Shown piece after piece: positions 10,013 through 20,600 of a DNA stretch of 64,000 nucleotides. Source of the DNA: Aspidapion aeneum (lineage: Eukaryota; Arthropoda; Insecta; Coleoptera; Brentidae). The notes under the pieces are model-generated. The model was given only the letters and a program-made list of their open reading frames with translations, was not told the origin of the DNA and made no database searches. The first letter of the stretch is position 1. Each line of letters opens with the position of its first letter. The translations under genes were made by a program, and so were the position numbers. The stretch is taken from the NCBI GenBank assembly GCA_963576565.1, contig OY755042.1:17087272-17151271 (forward strand), written 5' to 3'.

Positions 10013-10588
10013 ATAACTCTATTGCATCTCCCCGGGGATAACAAAAGTAAAACATTTTATAGTTAAATCTATGTAAACAATTAATTTCAACTCTCTTTTC
10101 TTTAAATCACTCTAGGAAGCCCCTTTTGGAGATTGCCCACATACCTAAAAAACACGTACTAAACAATCGACCACGGTTCCGACTTTAAATAAATTTTTCT
10201 TTTTAAAATTTTTAATTTCACCAAATGAATTATAACTGGCCTAATAAGAAAGGTCTTATTCCGAGTGCTGATTATCATTAAACTCGAAATAGATTATGCA
10301 GAGTTGGTTGGTCGTAGAGTTGCCAGACTACGATGCGACGTCGTGGGCATCGTTATTGTTGTTTTATTTTCCATTTTACCCTTTTGGCAACTTTCTGGAT
10401 AGTACAAAACCACAGACGTAAAATAATTATTAAATGAATAAAATTAATATATTCCTTTTCATTTATTTTTTAAAGTTCAGTTGTCGTTTTATTCTTTAGA
10501 ATTCTACATTTTTTTTTAAAACAATTATTGGCTTTTCGCATAGGGGAGACCGGGGCTGATTATCACACTTTTTATTAATTTGCATTTT
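10013..10588 (+). repeat. Family A tandem unit 3, truncated
   Basis: Starts exactly where unit 2 ends (AACTCTATTGCATCTCCCCG) and follows the unit consensus up to the ATTTGCATTTTT stretch. Similarity stops there, at the place where the RT fragment begins in units 1 and 2. Confidence 0.75.
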
Positions 10589-11615
10589 TTGTAGTCAGAG
10601 TCTTAGTATAGCAATGACATTTATATATCAATTGATGGTGTATTTATTCTAGATTATAAAAAACCAAATAGGTTTTCTTTGACATTATCAAATAAGAAAA
10701 TATTAAAAATTTAATCGAAGAAAAACAGTGTGACTTTTAATCCCGTTCCAGGTATAGTTGTCACAGTACCTGGGGTGGGTTTTCACGTATTAATTAAAAT
10801 GGGAACATAAACAGAAAATCTTCTCCAATATCTCTAATAACAAAAATATAATTTAATTTATTTGGTTTTTTATCTCAAAATCACACTTTTAACAAATGTG
10901 ATTTGGATTCTTATCCCCTATTTGATTTGATGAACTCATCATTTTGGGTTGCTTATACCATTCGACACCATTGCCATTCTCTCTACAAAAATACTGAAAT
11001 CAGCGTTCAGTAGTGCAAGGTCTGGAAAGGGAATTAAGGCATGCACGCTATGCCTGGCGCAACCGATTATTATTTTAAAGTTGGGCGGTCACCGATGTCA
11101 ACCATGGCCTGGCAGGAATTTCTTACATCAGACACCGGTGTCTGCTGTGGCGCTTAATCTATTAAGAAAATATTAAATTAATTACTTTGTTTATAGGGGT
11201 TATTAAAGCGCTTTTATATATGGACGGTTTGAAAATGTAATCGTAGAAACACTATAAAAAAACCTTTTTAAGCACTAAAACTGCTTTTCGCGCGTATAAA
11301 CGTACAAAATGTTTTTCTGTAAAAACGGTATCACGGTATTATAAAATAGCTACTTGACATTATAAATACACAAAAATTTATATTTTTATGCAAAAATTAA
11401 GAATACTTTTGAGATTCGGCACAGATGCATAAAAATTTACTTTTGCTGTTCTAAAAAACGAATTGCATAACTCTCTTTTGACATTTTAGAGCATGCTAAA
11501 GTGAGATATAATGAATCATTGACGCCTATCGGTAAGCTCTTTCATTAAGTTAGTTTCATATTTATTTCGGTGTCACAATCAACCCGTGACACATCCAGCC
11601 CCAGTCTTCCCTATG
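10541..11615. mobile_element. TIR element of about 1.07 kb, no transposase recognised
   Basis: The left end CATAGGGGAGACCGGGGCTG has an imperfect inverted copy at the right end (11585-11615; GCCCCAGTCTTCCCTATG on the + strand). The same left-end sequence lies inside family A units, so family A probably absorbed one end of this element. The interior carries no ORF with recognisable domains. Target duplication not resolved. Confidence 0.5.
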
Positions 11616-12182
11616 TGTCAGAGGATCATTTCTTTAATATATTGTAGGTAACAATGTTAATGTTAATATTGTGTCAGTTAAACGACACTTTTTAAATCAC
11701 ACTTAAAAAAAAATTTAAGCAAAAATAAATAAACAAAAATAAATAAACAAAGATTTTATGTTTTTTATTACAAATTGTTTCTTACTTTTTTCGTTACTAT
11801 TCACAAGGCCGTACCTAAGAGGGGATCAAGAGGGATCAGCCCCGCAATGTTGAGGACTCAGACTTATTTTGAAACTCGATTTTTCTCAATATAAATTTGA
11901 CTGAAAAAGCATGCTTGGTTGACGTAATTTTTAGCCATTCATAGGTATGGAAGGCCACTTCACCATAAAAATTGGTATTCTGCGATTTGTTTGAAAATGT
12001 TGACGTATAATACATTATTGTATCACAAACAGGCAAGCGACAAATCATTTTAGAACTGACTACATTTTTGTAATACCTAAAAATGTTGTCAGGGAGTTTG
12101 GTTTTCGAGATATTAAAAAGGAGCGCAAAATTAAATTTTATAATCTAATCTAAATTTTACCATTTATGTTTAATCGAGAATT
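11616..12182. other. AT-rich stretch, no gene seen
   Basis: Contains a minus-strand 70-codon frame without motifs and an imperfect AAATAAACA repeat near 11720-11750. Confidence 0.4.
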
Positions 12183-12292
12183 ACAGTTCATATTATTTTT
12201 GAGAAAACTTTTTCCAACTTTTTTTCGTTGGCCTGTGCTATTTGTTATGGTACTCAGCTGATAACTGTCAAAAAGTTTTCTCAAAAATTATG
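12183..12292. repeat. Small hairpin MITE, copy 1
   Basis: The arms contain TTTTTGAGAAAACTTTTT and its reverse complement around a TTCGTTGGCCTGTGCT centre. A diverged copy lies at 32243-32352 inside family C element C1. Confidence 0.6.
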
Positions 12293-12973
12293 ATTTTAAC
12301 AAAGCCAAAATTAGGTAAACATGGTAGCAATAAAAAAAATTGCAATTCTCAACACAAAAGTCAACCTTTCCAAAAATCTATTTTAAACTTCTTATCCCCT
12401 TTATTCATACTCTTTAGTTTTATTTATATATTTTTAATATATAATTAACTCATAACGTAATACAACGTAATAGCAAAGGCCTTGATTTTTATTTAAAATT
12501 TTATTTTTTTTATTTGGCAAAACGCCTTGGAAAAAATTTGACGACTGAAAAAAAAGGCCCTTTATTTAAAAACATTTCGAAAACAGGATTGCAAAAAAAA
12601 TACATCAAAAAAAATTGAAAAAAGTCCAAAAGATACTGCTAAATATTTTTTTCCTACGGTCGTACGGAAAATCGCATTTTGCGCACGCATTTGCGTGCGA
12701 AAACCACCATTTTTCCGCACGGCATGCGGTAAATTTTTTTGCCGCATACCGTGCAGTAAAAAATGTTATTTTCCGTGTTTAAAGATATATTTTTCGTTTA
12801 AGTGACCTTAAAAGTCAAAAAATGTCGTTGGCAGAGAAAAGATATTGTCAGGTTTTGACTTTTTAAAGACAGTTAACTTGCTGGTCTCATTGTGATGTGA
12901 GACGGTTGCTATGACAACAAAGTATAAACGACGCCATTTTTCAAAAGTTTTTTAAAAGAACAACAGCTGCAAA
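12293..12973. other. Stretch before the Crypton relic; repeated GTGCG/CGCAC words
   Basis: Around 12650-12760 there are several TTTCCGCAC/GTGCGGAAA-like words. Similar words recur at 14660-14800 on the other side of the Crypton relic, so the two patches may be its flanks or ends. No gene was seen. Confidence 0.35.
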
Positions 12974-14347
12974 ATGGAAGAGCTTCCAGAAGAAATTCTT
13001 ATCGCATCCGATACAGCTAGCTCGGAGCTTGTACCCTATAAATCCAGGGAGAGGCAGGTACGAAAAAGAATTTAATTATTTTGAGAAATGGTGCTCTCGC
13101 AAACACTTTCAAAACATGGTAAAAGAAGAAATTGTCGAACACCTGCGCATAAAACTCAAGGTAAAATTGCTGAAAGATGTTGATATTGGTCAATTTAAAA
13201 AGCTTGTTGCTTGTTGATAATCAACAATCCGAAGACGAAAACGTATGTACCCAGAAAGTTTGTTGTTTTGAACAAGGAAACGAATTATCTACATTTTTAT
13301 AAAAAATACAAAGAATTACGGCTTTTATCTATAGCTCACGACAGATTCTTTTTAAACTATAAGAACGGAAAATGTAGCACTCAATGCGTAGGCATCAACA
13401 CCTTCGGCAAGATGCCTTCCAACATTGCCGGTTTTCTTGGTTTGAAAAATCCTGAACGCTACAGTAGCTTCCATCGAACATCGGCAACAATATTGGCTAA
13501 CGCCGGCACCAGTTTGAAGGATCTAAAACGTCACGAAGGTTGGAAAAGTTCCACGGTAGCGGAAAGCTACATAGAAGATTGTCTCCAAAATAAGAGAGAA
13601 TTGGTAGGAAACATTCTACAACCGTCGACATCAAGAGAACAGCGACAGCCATATATTGAACAAGAAAATCTTGCGAGTTTCAGCTGTAACTATTCAACAA
13701 CAAGAAAGTCAATTTGCCAGTAGCTGCGTTCGGTATTTGCATCTCAGACGTGACGGATTTTTGGTCAGCTAATTACAGATTAGTCTGAGCAAATTGGAAT
13801 TAACAAACGATCCAGATCAAATCGATCAAATTTTTATAAATGGTTATAACCTTAAATATAACCAAAAATATTATGTACATATTGCAACTCACGCCCAGCT
13901 ATAATTTTGACAAAATTTTCCTGTAATGTCGGAAATTTATAAAATTTGTTGGTTTCAACATCAAATAATTCGATTTCAATTTTTTTACATAAAAAAATTA
14001 TTTTTGTAAACTAAACAAATACACAACATAAGTCACAATCTCAGATTAATCTGTTTCGTCGATCAAAATGTACGGAGCAACCAGATTTACGTCCGACTAG
14101 TCTGAGCAGAATTACCGAACGATTCAGATCTACCTCCCCAAGATCTAGATGGAATTAACGAACGATTTCGATCAGAAAGATTAATCCGACTTAAATACCG
14201 AACGCAGCTAGTAATAGTGCTACTACCGTTCCCAATCAACCAGCCCCCTCAATGGTGAATCAGGAAGATTTGGAGTCGACGATGACGTTGAGTAACATGA
14301 GCAGTGGTACTGTCAATGTCACTGTGATAAATAATTACCATAAATAA
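12974..14347 (+). pseudogene. Broken Crypton-type tyrosine recombinase
   Basis: Three reading frames together resemble a Crypton-family recombinase. The ATG at 12974 starts MEELPEEILIASDTAS up to YKSRER; after a frameshift the N-terminal SAM-like part (YEKEFNYFEKWCSRKHFQ) runs to about 13217. From 13211 comes the C-terminal half of the catalytic domain: NPKTKTYVPRKFVV, FFLNYKNGKCSTQCVGIN, FHRTSATILANAG, LKRHEGWKSSTVAESY, with the likely nucleophile Tyr in the last motif. The segment that should hold the first catalytic Arg is deleted near 13200-13215 and the H-x-x-R region looks shortened. A MITE (13723-14208) splits the C-terminus, which resumes in another frame to a stop at about 14345. Not functional. 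Confidence 0.75.
13723..14208. mobile_element. 486-bp MITE inside the Crypton relic
   Basis: Exact 16-bp terminal inverted repeats (GCTGCGTTCGGTATTT at 13723-13738 and its reverse complement at 14193-14208) lie between TA dinucleotides at 13721-13722 and 14209-14210. Joining the flanks lets the Crypton C-terminal frame continue, which supports the boundaries. TA duplication suggests a Tc1/mariner-like source. No coding sequence. Confidence 0.85.
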
Positions 14348-15212
14348 ATAAATAGATAGTAAATTTTTGTTTATTGAAGTTTTGTTCTAAATAAAATATA
14401 TAGTTTCAATTGTTTTTACTTTTTTCAATTTTTAAGGGTAGAAATAATTATATTTGAAATATCATCATCATATCAACACATTACAGTAACACATTATGTA
14501 GCGTAAAAAAAAACTCCGCTACTTCATGTTGTATCGCCCATATTTTAAGCCAAAAAGTCTCCGATTTTTAATAAAAGAATAAATTTCTGCTGTGTTGCGT
14601 ATACGCATTAGCAGCCATAAATGGGTTCTAAAAAAATCGAGAAAAAATTATAATTTTTTATATTTTCCGCACGTTCGTAGGAAAAATGTTGTACCTAACG
14701 CGTGCGGTCAGCATTTTTCGCACTTACGGCCTGCTCGAACTCCGCTGGCGCAAACGCCGGTGCGTGCGGAAAAGTATAACTTTCCGCACTTGTTAGGTAA
14801 ATAACTATTTTCCATTTCAGTTCTTGGGGGGGCCTACTAGGCATTTTTTAGATTTCTTACTGCCCGGCGAGCTGGTCCAAAACTGCTTTTTATAAAACAT
14901 TTTTTCGTCTGGGATTTTCAACATTGCGCGGCAATAAGTAAAAAATGCAGCAAACTGCGACCATTTTAGCAATAACTTGTTTTTTGAGACTTTTTATTCC
15001 GAATTTTTGTTTCGGGTTGTGCCCATACTCGAAGTGACCTATGAACGCGATGCGTTAAAAGGACTAAGCATAAACGCATCATCAACAATTTTAGTAATGG
15101 CCTGGGGTCAGTGGAAAATTTCTAATGAAGCTATGATTTTATTTTAATTTTTTTGCTAAAATTTTATTAAATCGGTTAAGCGGTTTCGGAGTTTAAGTAT
15201 TACAGGCAGGTT

Positions 15213-15240
15213 TTAAGTGTTAAGTGTTAAGTGTTAAGTG
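15213..15240. repeat. TTAAGTG x 4 tandem
   Basis: Four exact 7-bp units in a row. Confidence 0.85.
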
Positions 15241-15409
15241 AAGGGCAGGAGTGTCAGGTGCCCTTTCTTCCATATCAGTTTTTTTTTTAAATCAGACAAT
15301 GAAATTCTCATAATTTACGAATTTGCCACACCTGAAGGCAATGGAATTCAGAAACCTGCCCCCCCCCTTTTGTTTTAGACTGGGGACGCCCTTGACAATG
15401 GCGCATCCA

Positions 15410-15426
15410 GGGGGGGGGGGGGGGGG
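15410..15426. repeat. G homopolymer run
   Basis: About 17 consecutive G residues, the longest such run in the window; its length may be unreliable in assemblies. Confidence 0.85.
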
Positions 15427-15664
15427 CAAGGGAAGCAGCTGCTCCCATTTTCTTGCCAGATTATTTAAAATGGGATAATAAAATTAAAATAGATGATTCA
15501 TTTCACCATATGAATCGTTAAGTTAAGATGGCCATGGAATTAGGAAACCTATTTCCCCTTCTGTTTTGGGCTGGATACGCCCTTTGTATGCCTTGTTTGG
15601 GCTGTTTAGCTTATCAACTTTCTTGTAAATTGGCTTTCTTGTAATATCCAATATCTAAAAAAAT

Positions 15665-16200
15665 TGAAGAAGGAAGTTTAAGACTCAAATTGAGCAAGAG
15701 CTCTTGTCATAAATCCAAGATTGCGATTTTTTCTATGTTTTTTCACAAACTTTTGCTTTTAACTTTTGCCACATTAACTTGAGAGAAAAATTGTGTTGGT
15801 TATGATTTGTTCGCAATAGAACGGCAATTTAACTGTCGTTTGACTAAGCTTTATATATCACGAACTAAAAAAGATATTGTTTTTTTTAACATATTAAAAA
15901 AATTATAAAAATTATAGATTGAGCAAGAAAGTTTTAGATCACCCTCGATCGAATGTTAAGTCGCTGGTTGTTTGCCTCCAATTTGAGTAAAAGGGCCTGT
16001 TTGACGTGATAAATCCAAGATGGCGGCTTTTTTTATATTTTGTCACAAACTTTGGCTTATAACTTTCGCTAGATTAGTTTTACAGAATAATTGTAAATAC
16101 GTTTTTTGTTTGCAAGACACCGTTAATTGATGTAGTAGAAATTTAGTTTTATATCTTAAAAACTAACAAAAAAATATATTTTTTTAGCCTAAAAAAATGT
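15665..16200. repeat. Family G tandem pair (about 330-bp unit)
   Basis: Two diverged units each contain a GTAAAAG/GCAAGAG-like start, AAATCCAAGATTGCGATTTT or its variant, CACAAACTTTTGCTTTTAAC and a run ending in AAAAAAGATATTGTT. A third copy lies at 60850-61170. Confidence 0.65.
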
Positions 16201-16225
16201 TATTAGATTTTTAGTTATTAAAAAA

Positions 16226-16854
16226 TACTCTGCCAATTTATTGGCACCTAAGCTCGCACAAGGTACTATAGTTATAGTGTACGTGTAAGCTATTATAACT
16301 AAAATGTAAAATATGTTTTATTCAACTCCAGACTCAATTACCTTTGGTTTGATACCACACAAGCCATGTTTTGACTTAAACTATAATTTTCGAAATCTAC
16401 CCCCACCCTTAAAAAAAACTAAAATGTATTTTTTTTAACTCCAGACTCAATTACCTATCGTTTGTTATCACACACGCCATATTTTCACTTAAAATCTAAT
16501 TTTTGAAATCTACCCCCACCCTTTTATGGGGCTTGCGTTCGGTGGATTTTGTTCATTTTTAAATGGGACCATCTCGACCCAAGACCCAGCCTAGGTACCA
16601 AATTTCATTCAAATCGGGCAAGCGGTTTTTGAGTTATGTGCGTTGGTCGTTACAGACAGACAGACATACAGACAGACAGACAACAGACAACAGACAACAG
16701 ACAGACAGACGGCGCGACAAAAAAGTTTTAAAATCATCTGAAATGCAAAGATATAATAATAATAAATTTTTGAAATCGCAGCAACTTTTTTTTTCTCGAA
16801 AAAATTAGGATCACCATAGCTCACACTACTATAGTATAGTATATGTGTGAGCTA
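16226..16854 (+). mobile_element. Family B (Helentron/HINE-like) copy 2
   Basis: Same order of parts as the copy at 5389: start block, hairpin, two roughly 120-bp tandem units, GTACCAAATTTCATTCAAAT block, a (GACA)n/(ACAACAG)n tract at about 16652-16710, AGGATCACCATAGCTCACAC block and a terminal hairpin ending GTGTGAGCTAA. It abuts a LINE fragment on the right. Confidence 0.65.
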
Positions 16855-16857
16855 AAA

Positions 16858-17018
16858 AACCAAACAGCTGAAACCAAGAGACGAGTACGATTAGCCTCGG
16901 CAGCATTTGGTAAATTAAGGCACATATTAAAAAATTAAAAATATTCTCAGTACCTCAAAACGAAAGTGTATACCCCATGTAGCCTTCCTGTACTCACCTA
17001 TGGATCTCAGACACTTAC
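16858..17018 (+). pseudogene. LINE-2 fragment, part left of the nested insertions
   Basis: The frame around 16873-17018 reads AETKRRVRLASAAFGKL, and further on LPVLTYGSQTLT, the region after the reverse-transcriptase core in RTE-type LINEs. The coding similarity stops at TTAC (17015-17018) and resumes at 23493 (ttac at 23493-23496), so everything between is inserted. A minus-strand paralogue at 52086-52530 is not interrupted at this point. Confidence 0.75.
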
Positions 17019-17063
17019 GTCCGGTTCCGACCTACGACGTTCTCGTGGGTGCCCGCTCACGCG
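17019..17063 (+). mobile_element. Palindromic MITE, left part
   Basis: GTCCGGTTCCGACCTACGAC has its reverse complement at the right end of the insertion (23470-23492, ...GTCGTAGGTGGGAACCGGGT). The MITE is flanked by TTAC on both sides and was about 131 bp before the LTR element entered its left arm. Confidence 0.75.
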
Positions 17064-17280
17064 AGTAATATCCCTGGAATAATAACATCTCATCTTGTTT
17101 GTAATAACAAATATATTGCTGACGCCGTACATTGAAGTTTATATATGCACCCAAATGGTCTAATTAGGTATCATTATACTTTTACAAGTTGTATTGGTCA
17201 TTTTAGTTATAAGTATTTTTTGTAGTCTTTTCAAATAAAAAGTTTTTTAAAAGCTACGTCACCGGACTTCGTATTTAATT
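17064..17280 (+). repeat. 5' LTR
   Basis: 217 bp starting AGTAATATCC and ending GTATTTAATT. A candidate polyadenylation signal AATAAA lies at about 17235. The start AGTAA is typical of errantivirus LTRs, which begin AGT instead of TG. Identical to 23186-23402 on reading. Confidence 0.93.
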
Positions 17281-17296
17281 GGCGCTGCGAACAGGA
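17280..17296 (+). promoter_or_regulatory. Putative primer binding site
   Basis: TGGCGCTGCGAACAGG abuts the LTR and begins with TGG, the complement of a tRNA CCA end. The primer tRNA could not be identified by eye. Confidence 0.65.
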
Positions 17297-17674
17297 TAGT
17301 GCGATTTCGTCCTTTATCGGTTTTCCGTTGTACGAAAGTGACTTTTAAGTCTTAGTGCGCTATTCAAACCGAACTTTACGTCCCGTACGAATTGTGAACT
17401 TTTTCTTAAAAGAAAATACCTTTTACGACGTCGAACGTAAAGAAGTGTTGTGGAATAAAGCCTGGAGTTGAAGCTAGTGACGTCTACCGTGTTGTATGAG
17501 TCCCGCCGAAGCCAAAAGCCTAACCAACGACACATCCCTACTGAGCCCGGTGTCATAGGCAGAAAAGCTAAAGTCAACCCCCATTTATAGGATTCCTTTT
17601 GGTGGCGTAACCTCTACAGAACAAGCCTTATGGATTTATCCTCGATTGTTATGTAAGTTTTTTTGACTTTCTTG
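17281..17674 (+). other. Untranslated leader of the LTR element
   Basis: About 390 bp between LTR and gag. A good splice-donor-like sequence, ATGTAAGT, lies at 17651-17658; errantiviruses splice a leader to env, so this is a candidate donor, unproven. The minus-strand frame at 17314-17577 is not considered a gene. Confidence 0.5.
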
Positions 17675-20600
17675 ATGCCTAGGCGATTAAAGAATATTTT
17701 AGAAAAGAACAAAACAAAACTAGGATTAGGAGCAGAAAATAAGAAAGAAAACGTTAAAACTGAAATTGAAAACTATCTAGCAAGTTTGAAGAAACCGTCT
17801 TTAAATTTAAATTTTGAGCAAATAAGTAGTTTGCAAAGTAGTTTAAGAAATTTAAGTGGTCAGTCGACATCGAGACTAGACACTCAACAGCAATTAGAAA
17901 GTATAGAAGAAAGTTTAGAAGAAAATACTGAAAATAATTTAGAAAATAGATTTTTAGAAAATTTTGATTCTTTAAATTTTGCAAATTTAAACACTAGTTT
18001 TAACAGTAGTTTAAGTAGCGTTAGTAGTAACCAATTAGATAACACTTTACAAAACGAAGAACTTTCTAACACAATGGAAAATCTTAAATTTTACACGTCA
18101 TTGTTGCCCACATTTGATGGCAGTCAATCCCATTTAGAAAGTTTTTTGATTTCTGTACAAGAATTTTATGAACTTTATTTTGGTAATTCTATTGAGCAAC
18201 AAAAATTGGTCCTGTCTGCCATAAAATCGAAACTGGTAGGCAAAGCTCAAAATTTTCTATTAGAAAGGCCAGATTTAAATACTTTTGAAAAAATTAAGTT
18301 AGCTTTAAGACAAAAATTTGGTGATCCAATTAATCACGAAATTTTGATGCAAGAACTTCAGTACATTAAAATTGACGCAAACGAAGACATTTTGCAGTTT
18401 ATCGATAGACTTAAGGCCTTTTGCCAAAGAATTTTTGGAAAAATTCAATGTGAAGTAGCAGATAACGCACAAAAGTTACTGCTTATATCTCAAGTAGAAA
18501 AAGTATCTGTTTTAATTTTGACCGCAAACTCCCCAGACTCTTTAAAAACGCTTCTTATGCTTAAAACTCCTGCAACTTTAGACGAAGCCTACAAGGACGT
18601 CATGAGTAATAACATAGTAGAAGCGCAAGTCAATTTTACAAGTAATAACTCGAACTTGCACAAAGGAAATAATTCATTTTTAAAACCCAACAATAACTTT
18701 AGACAAAACCAAAATTTTAATCGCAACCCCCAAACTAATCAAATAAGACCAAAACCACCCCAACAACGTTTTAACCCGTTTATGCAACCTTTTTCGAACC
18801 CTCAGTTTACCAGACAATTTAATTTTAATCCACCTTTTAACTCTCAATTTAGACAACCTAACTTTAATTTTAATCAACCTAGACCTTTTCAAAATCAACC
18901 TCAAAATTTTCAAAATTTTGGAAGACCAACTAACGCCTTCGCCCCACAAAATAAACCCATTTTAGACAAGCCAACCCCTATGTCGACATCAACAATTGGT
19001 CCGTCAAGGCAACACTATCAAAGACCCCCATACAATCGACCTTCAGGAATTTTTAAACCCTCAGGATTTTTGACAAATGTAGAAACATACCCAGAACAAA
19101 CTTACGAACAAAACTACGAACAAACCTACGAACAAACCTGTGAAAATCAAACTTACAATAATTATAGTGAAGAAAACCCTGACTATTTTTACGATCCTCA
19201 TTTTTATAACGAAGAACCCACTAGCCAACAAGAAAACTGCTCTTACGAACATAATTTACAAACAAACGCCGCAAGCGAAAATTTTCAGGAAACAGCCTTG
19301 GATCCCCCCGTCGACTTAAATAACGTTGCCCGACAAATCGAACTACCATATTTTTATTTACCAAAAACGCAAATAACAATTCTTATCGATTCAGGAGCCT
19401 CAGACTCTATAATCTCCCCAAAAATAGCCAAAATGTACCCCAATAATCTATTTTTTGAACCCTTTGAAGTAACCAGCTGCAGAAACACATATAAAGAAAA
19501 TAATAATTTAAAAATAAATTTATTACAAGAACTAGGAATAAACGAAAATATTAAAATGCGTGTTGTAAACTGGCATAAAGACTTTGACGCATTAATAGGC
19601 TTAAGAGACCTTGAAAAGTTAAAGGGTATGCTCGATTTAAAAAATAGTATATTAACTTTAAATAAAAATGTAAAAATTCCTCTTTCTATTGCTTATAATA
19701 ACCCTGTTAAGCAGCCAATCCAAAATTATCAAGTAAACTACCAAAAAGATATTGAACTCACACCCTCTTTTAGCTTCAAAGAACAATACATTCCTAACTG
19801 TCCAGTAACAGTTAAAGAATTTTGTAAAATCCCCTATCCAAGTCCAAACGTTAACATTAACTTTCACCAACAAATAAAAGTAATCCCACAAGAAAGATTT
19901 AAGAAACAACCTATTCAATATTTTCACCCTGAAACACAATTAAAATCAGACTACATCATAACACCGGAAGGTACTGAACCAAATTTAATAAAAATCGACT
20001 GCATTCAACGGTACTTAATTCCAGAAACTCAAAAAGATACAAATTACGAAAAAGAAAATGTAAATGTCGTTGCTAACGCCCTCTTGAAGATAAATTTTAA
20101 CATACATGAAATAAATAAAGCCAATGCACCCACCGTGCGTAACTCTGTTACCAACTTAACCGATTTTAATCTCACGGAACACGTAACTAACGAGCAATAC
20201 AAAGAACCCCAAGCTAATGTAACCGTACTCAATGAAAAATTAAAACCGCCAAAAATGAATTTAGAGTATTTTGTGCCCCTCCAAAATGACGCCCGAGACA
20301 ACGCCTCTGACGTCACTATTCACTCAAATAATGAGACACAAAGAAAACATTTATCTACATCCGAACTGCCCCTTAATTATACAACCAATCGATTGGTTAT
20401 TAATTATGGACAACAATATAAACATTTTTTCTCTAAACCATTTAATAGAAATCATAATTTTGTGACAATAAATGAAAAACAACAAGAGCACATTCTTAAA
20501 ATTCTAAAAGAGATAGTGAAACCTGACTCTCTATTTACTATTTACATTCCAAACAATGAACTTAAACTAGAATTTCAGAAAGTAGTTAACTCTATTTTTA

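Larger units (their letters stand above)
14348..15660. other. No gene seen; simple repeats and homopolymer runs
   Basis: Contains GTGCGG-rich words near 14660-14800, a TTAAGTG tandem at 15213-15240, a C run near 15360 and a G run near 15410-15426. The text around the G run (GGCGCATCCAGGGGG) resembles ends of common insect hAT-like MITEs but no partner end was found. Confidence 0.4.

Noticed and set aside
17314..17577. Minus-strand 87-codon frame in the LTR-element leader
   Set aside because: Antisense to the leader, no motif; retroelement leaders often contain such chance frames.
18680..18949. Minus-strand frames within gag
   Set aside because: Antisense shadows caused by low-complexity Asn/Gln/Phe coding sequence.
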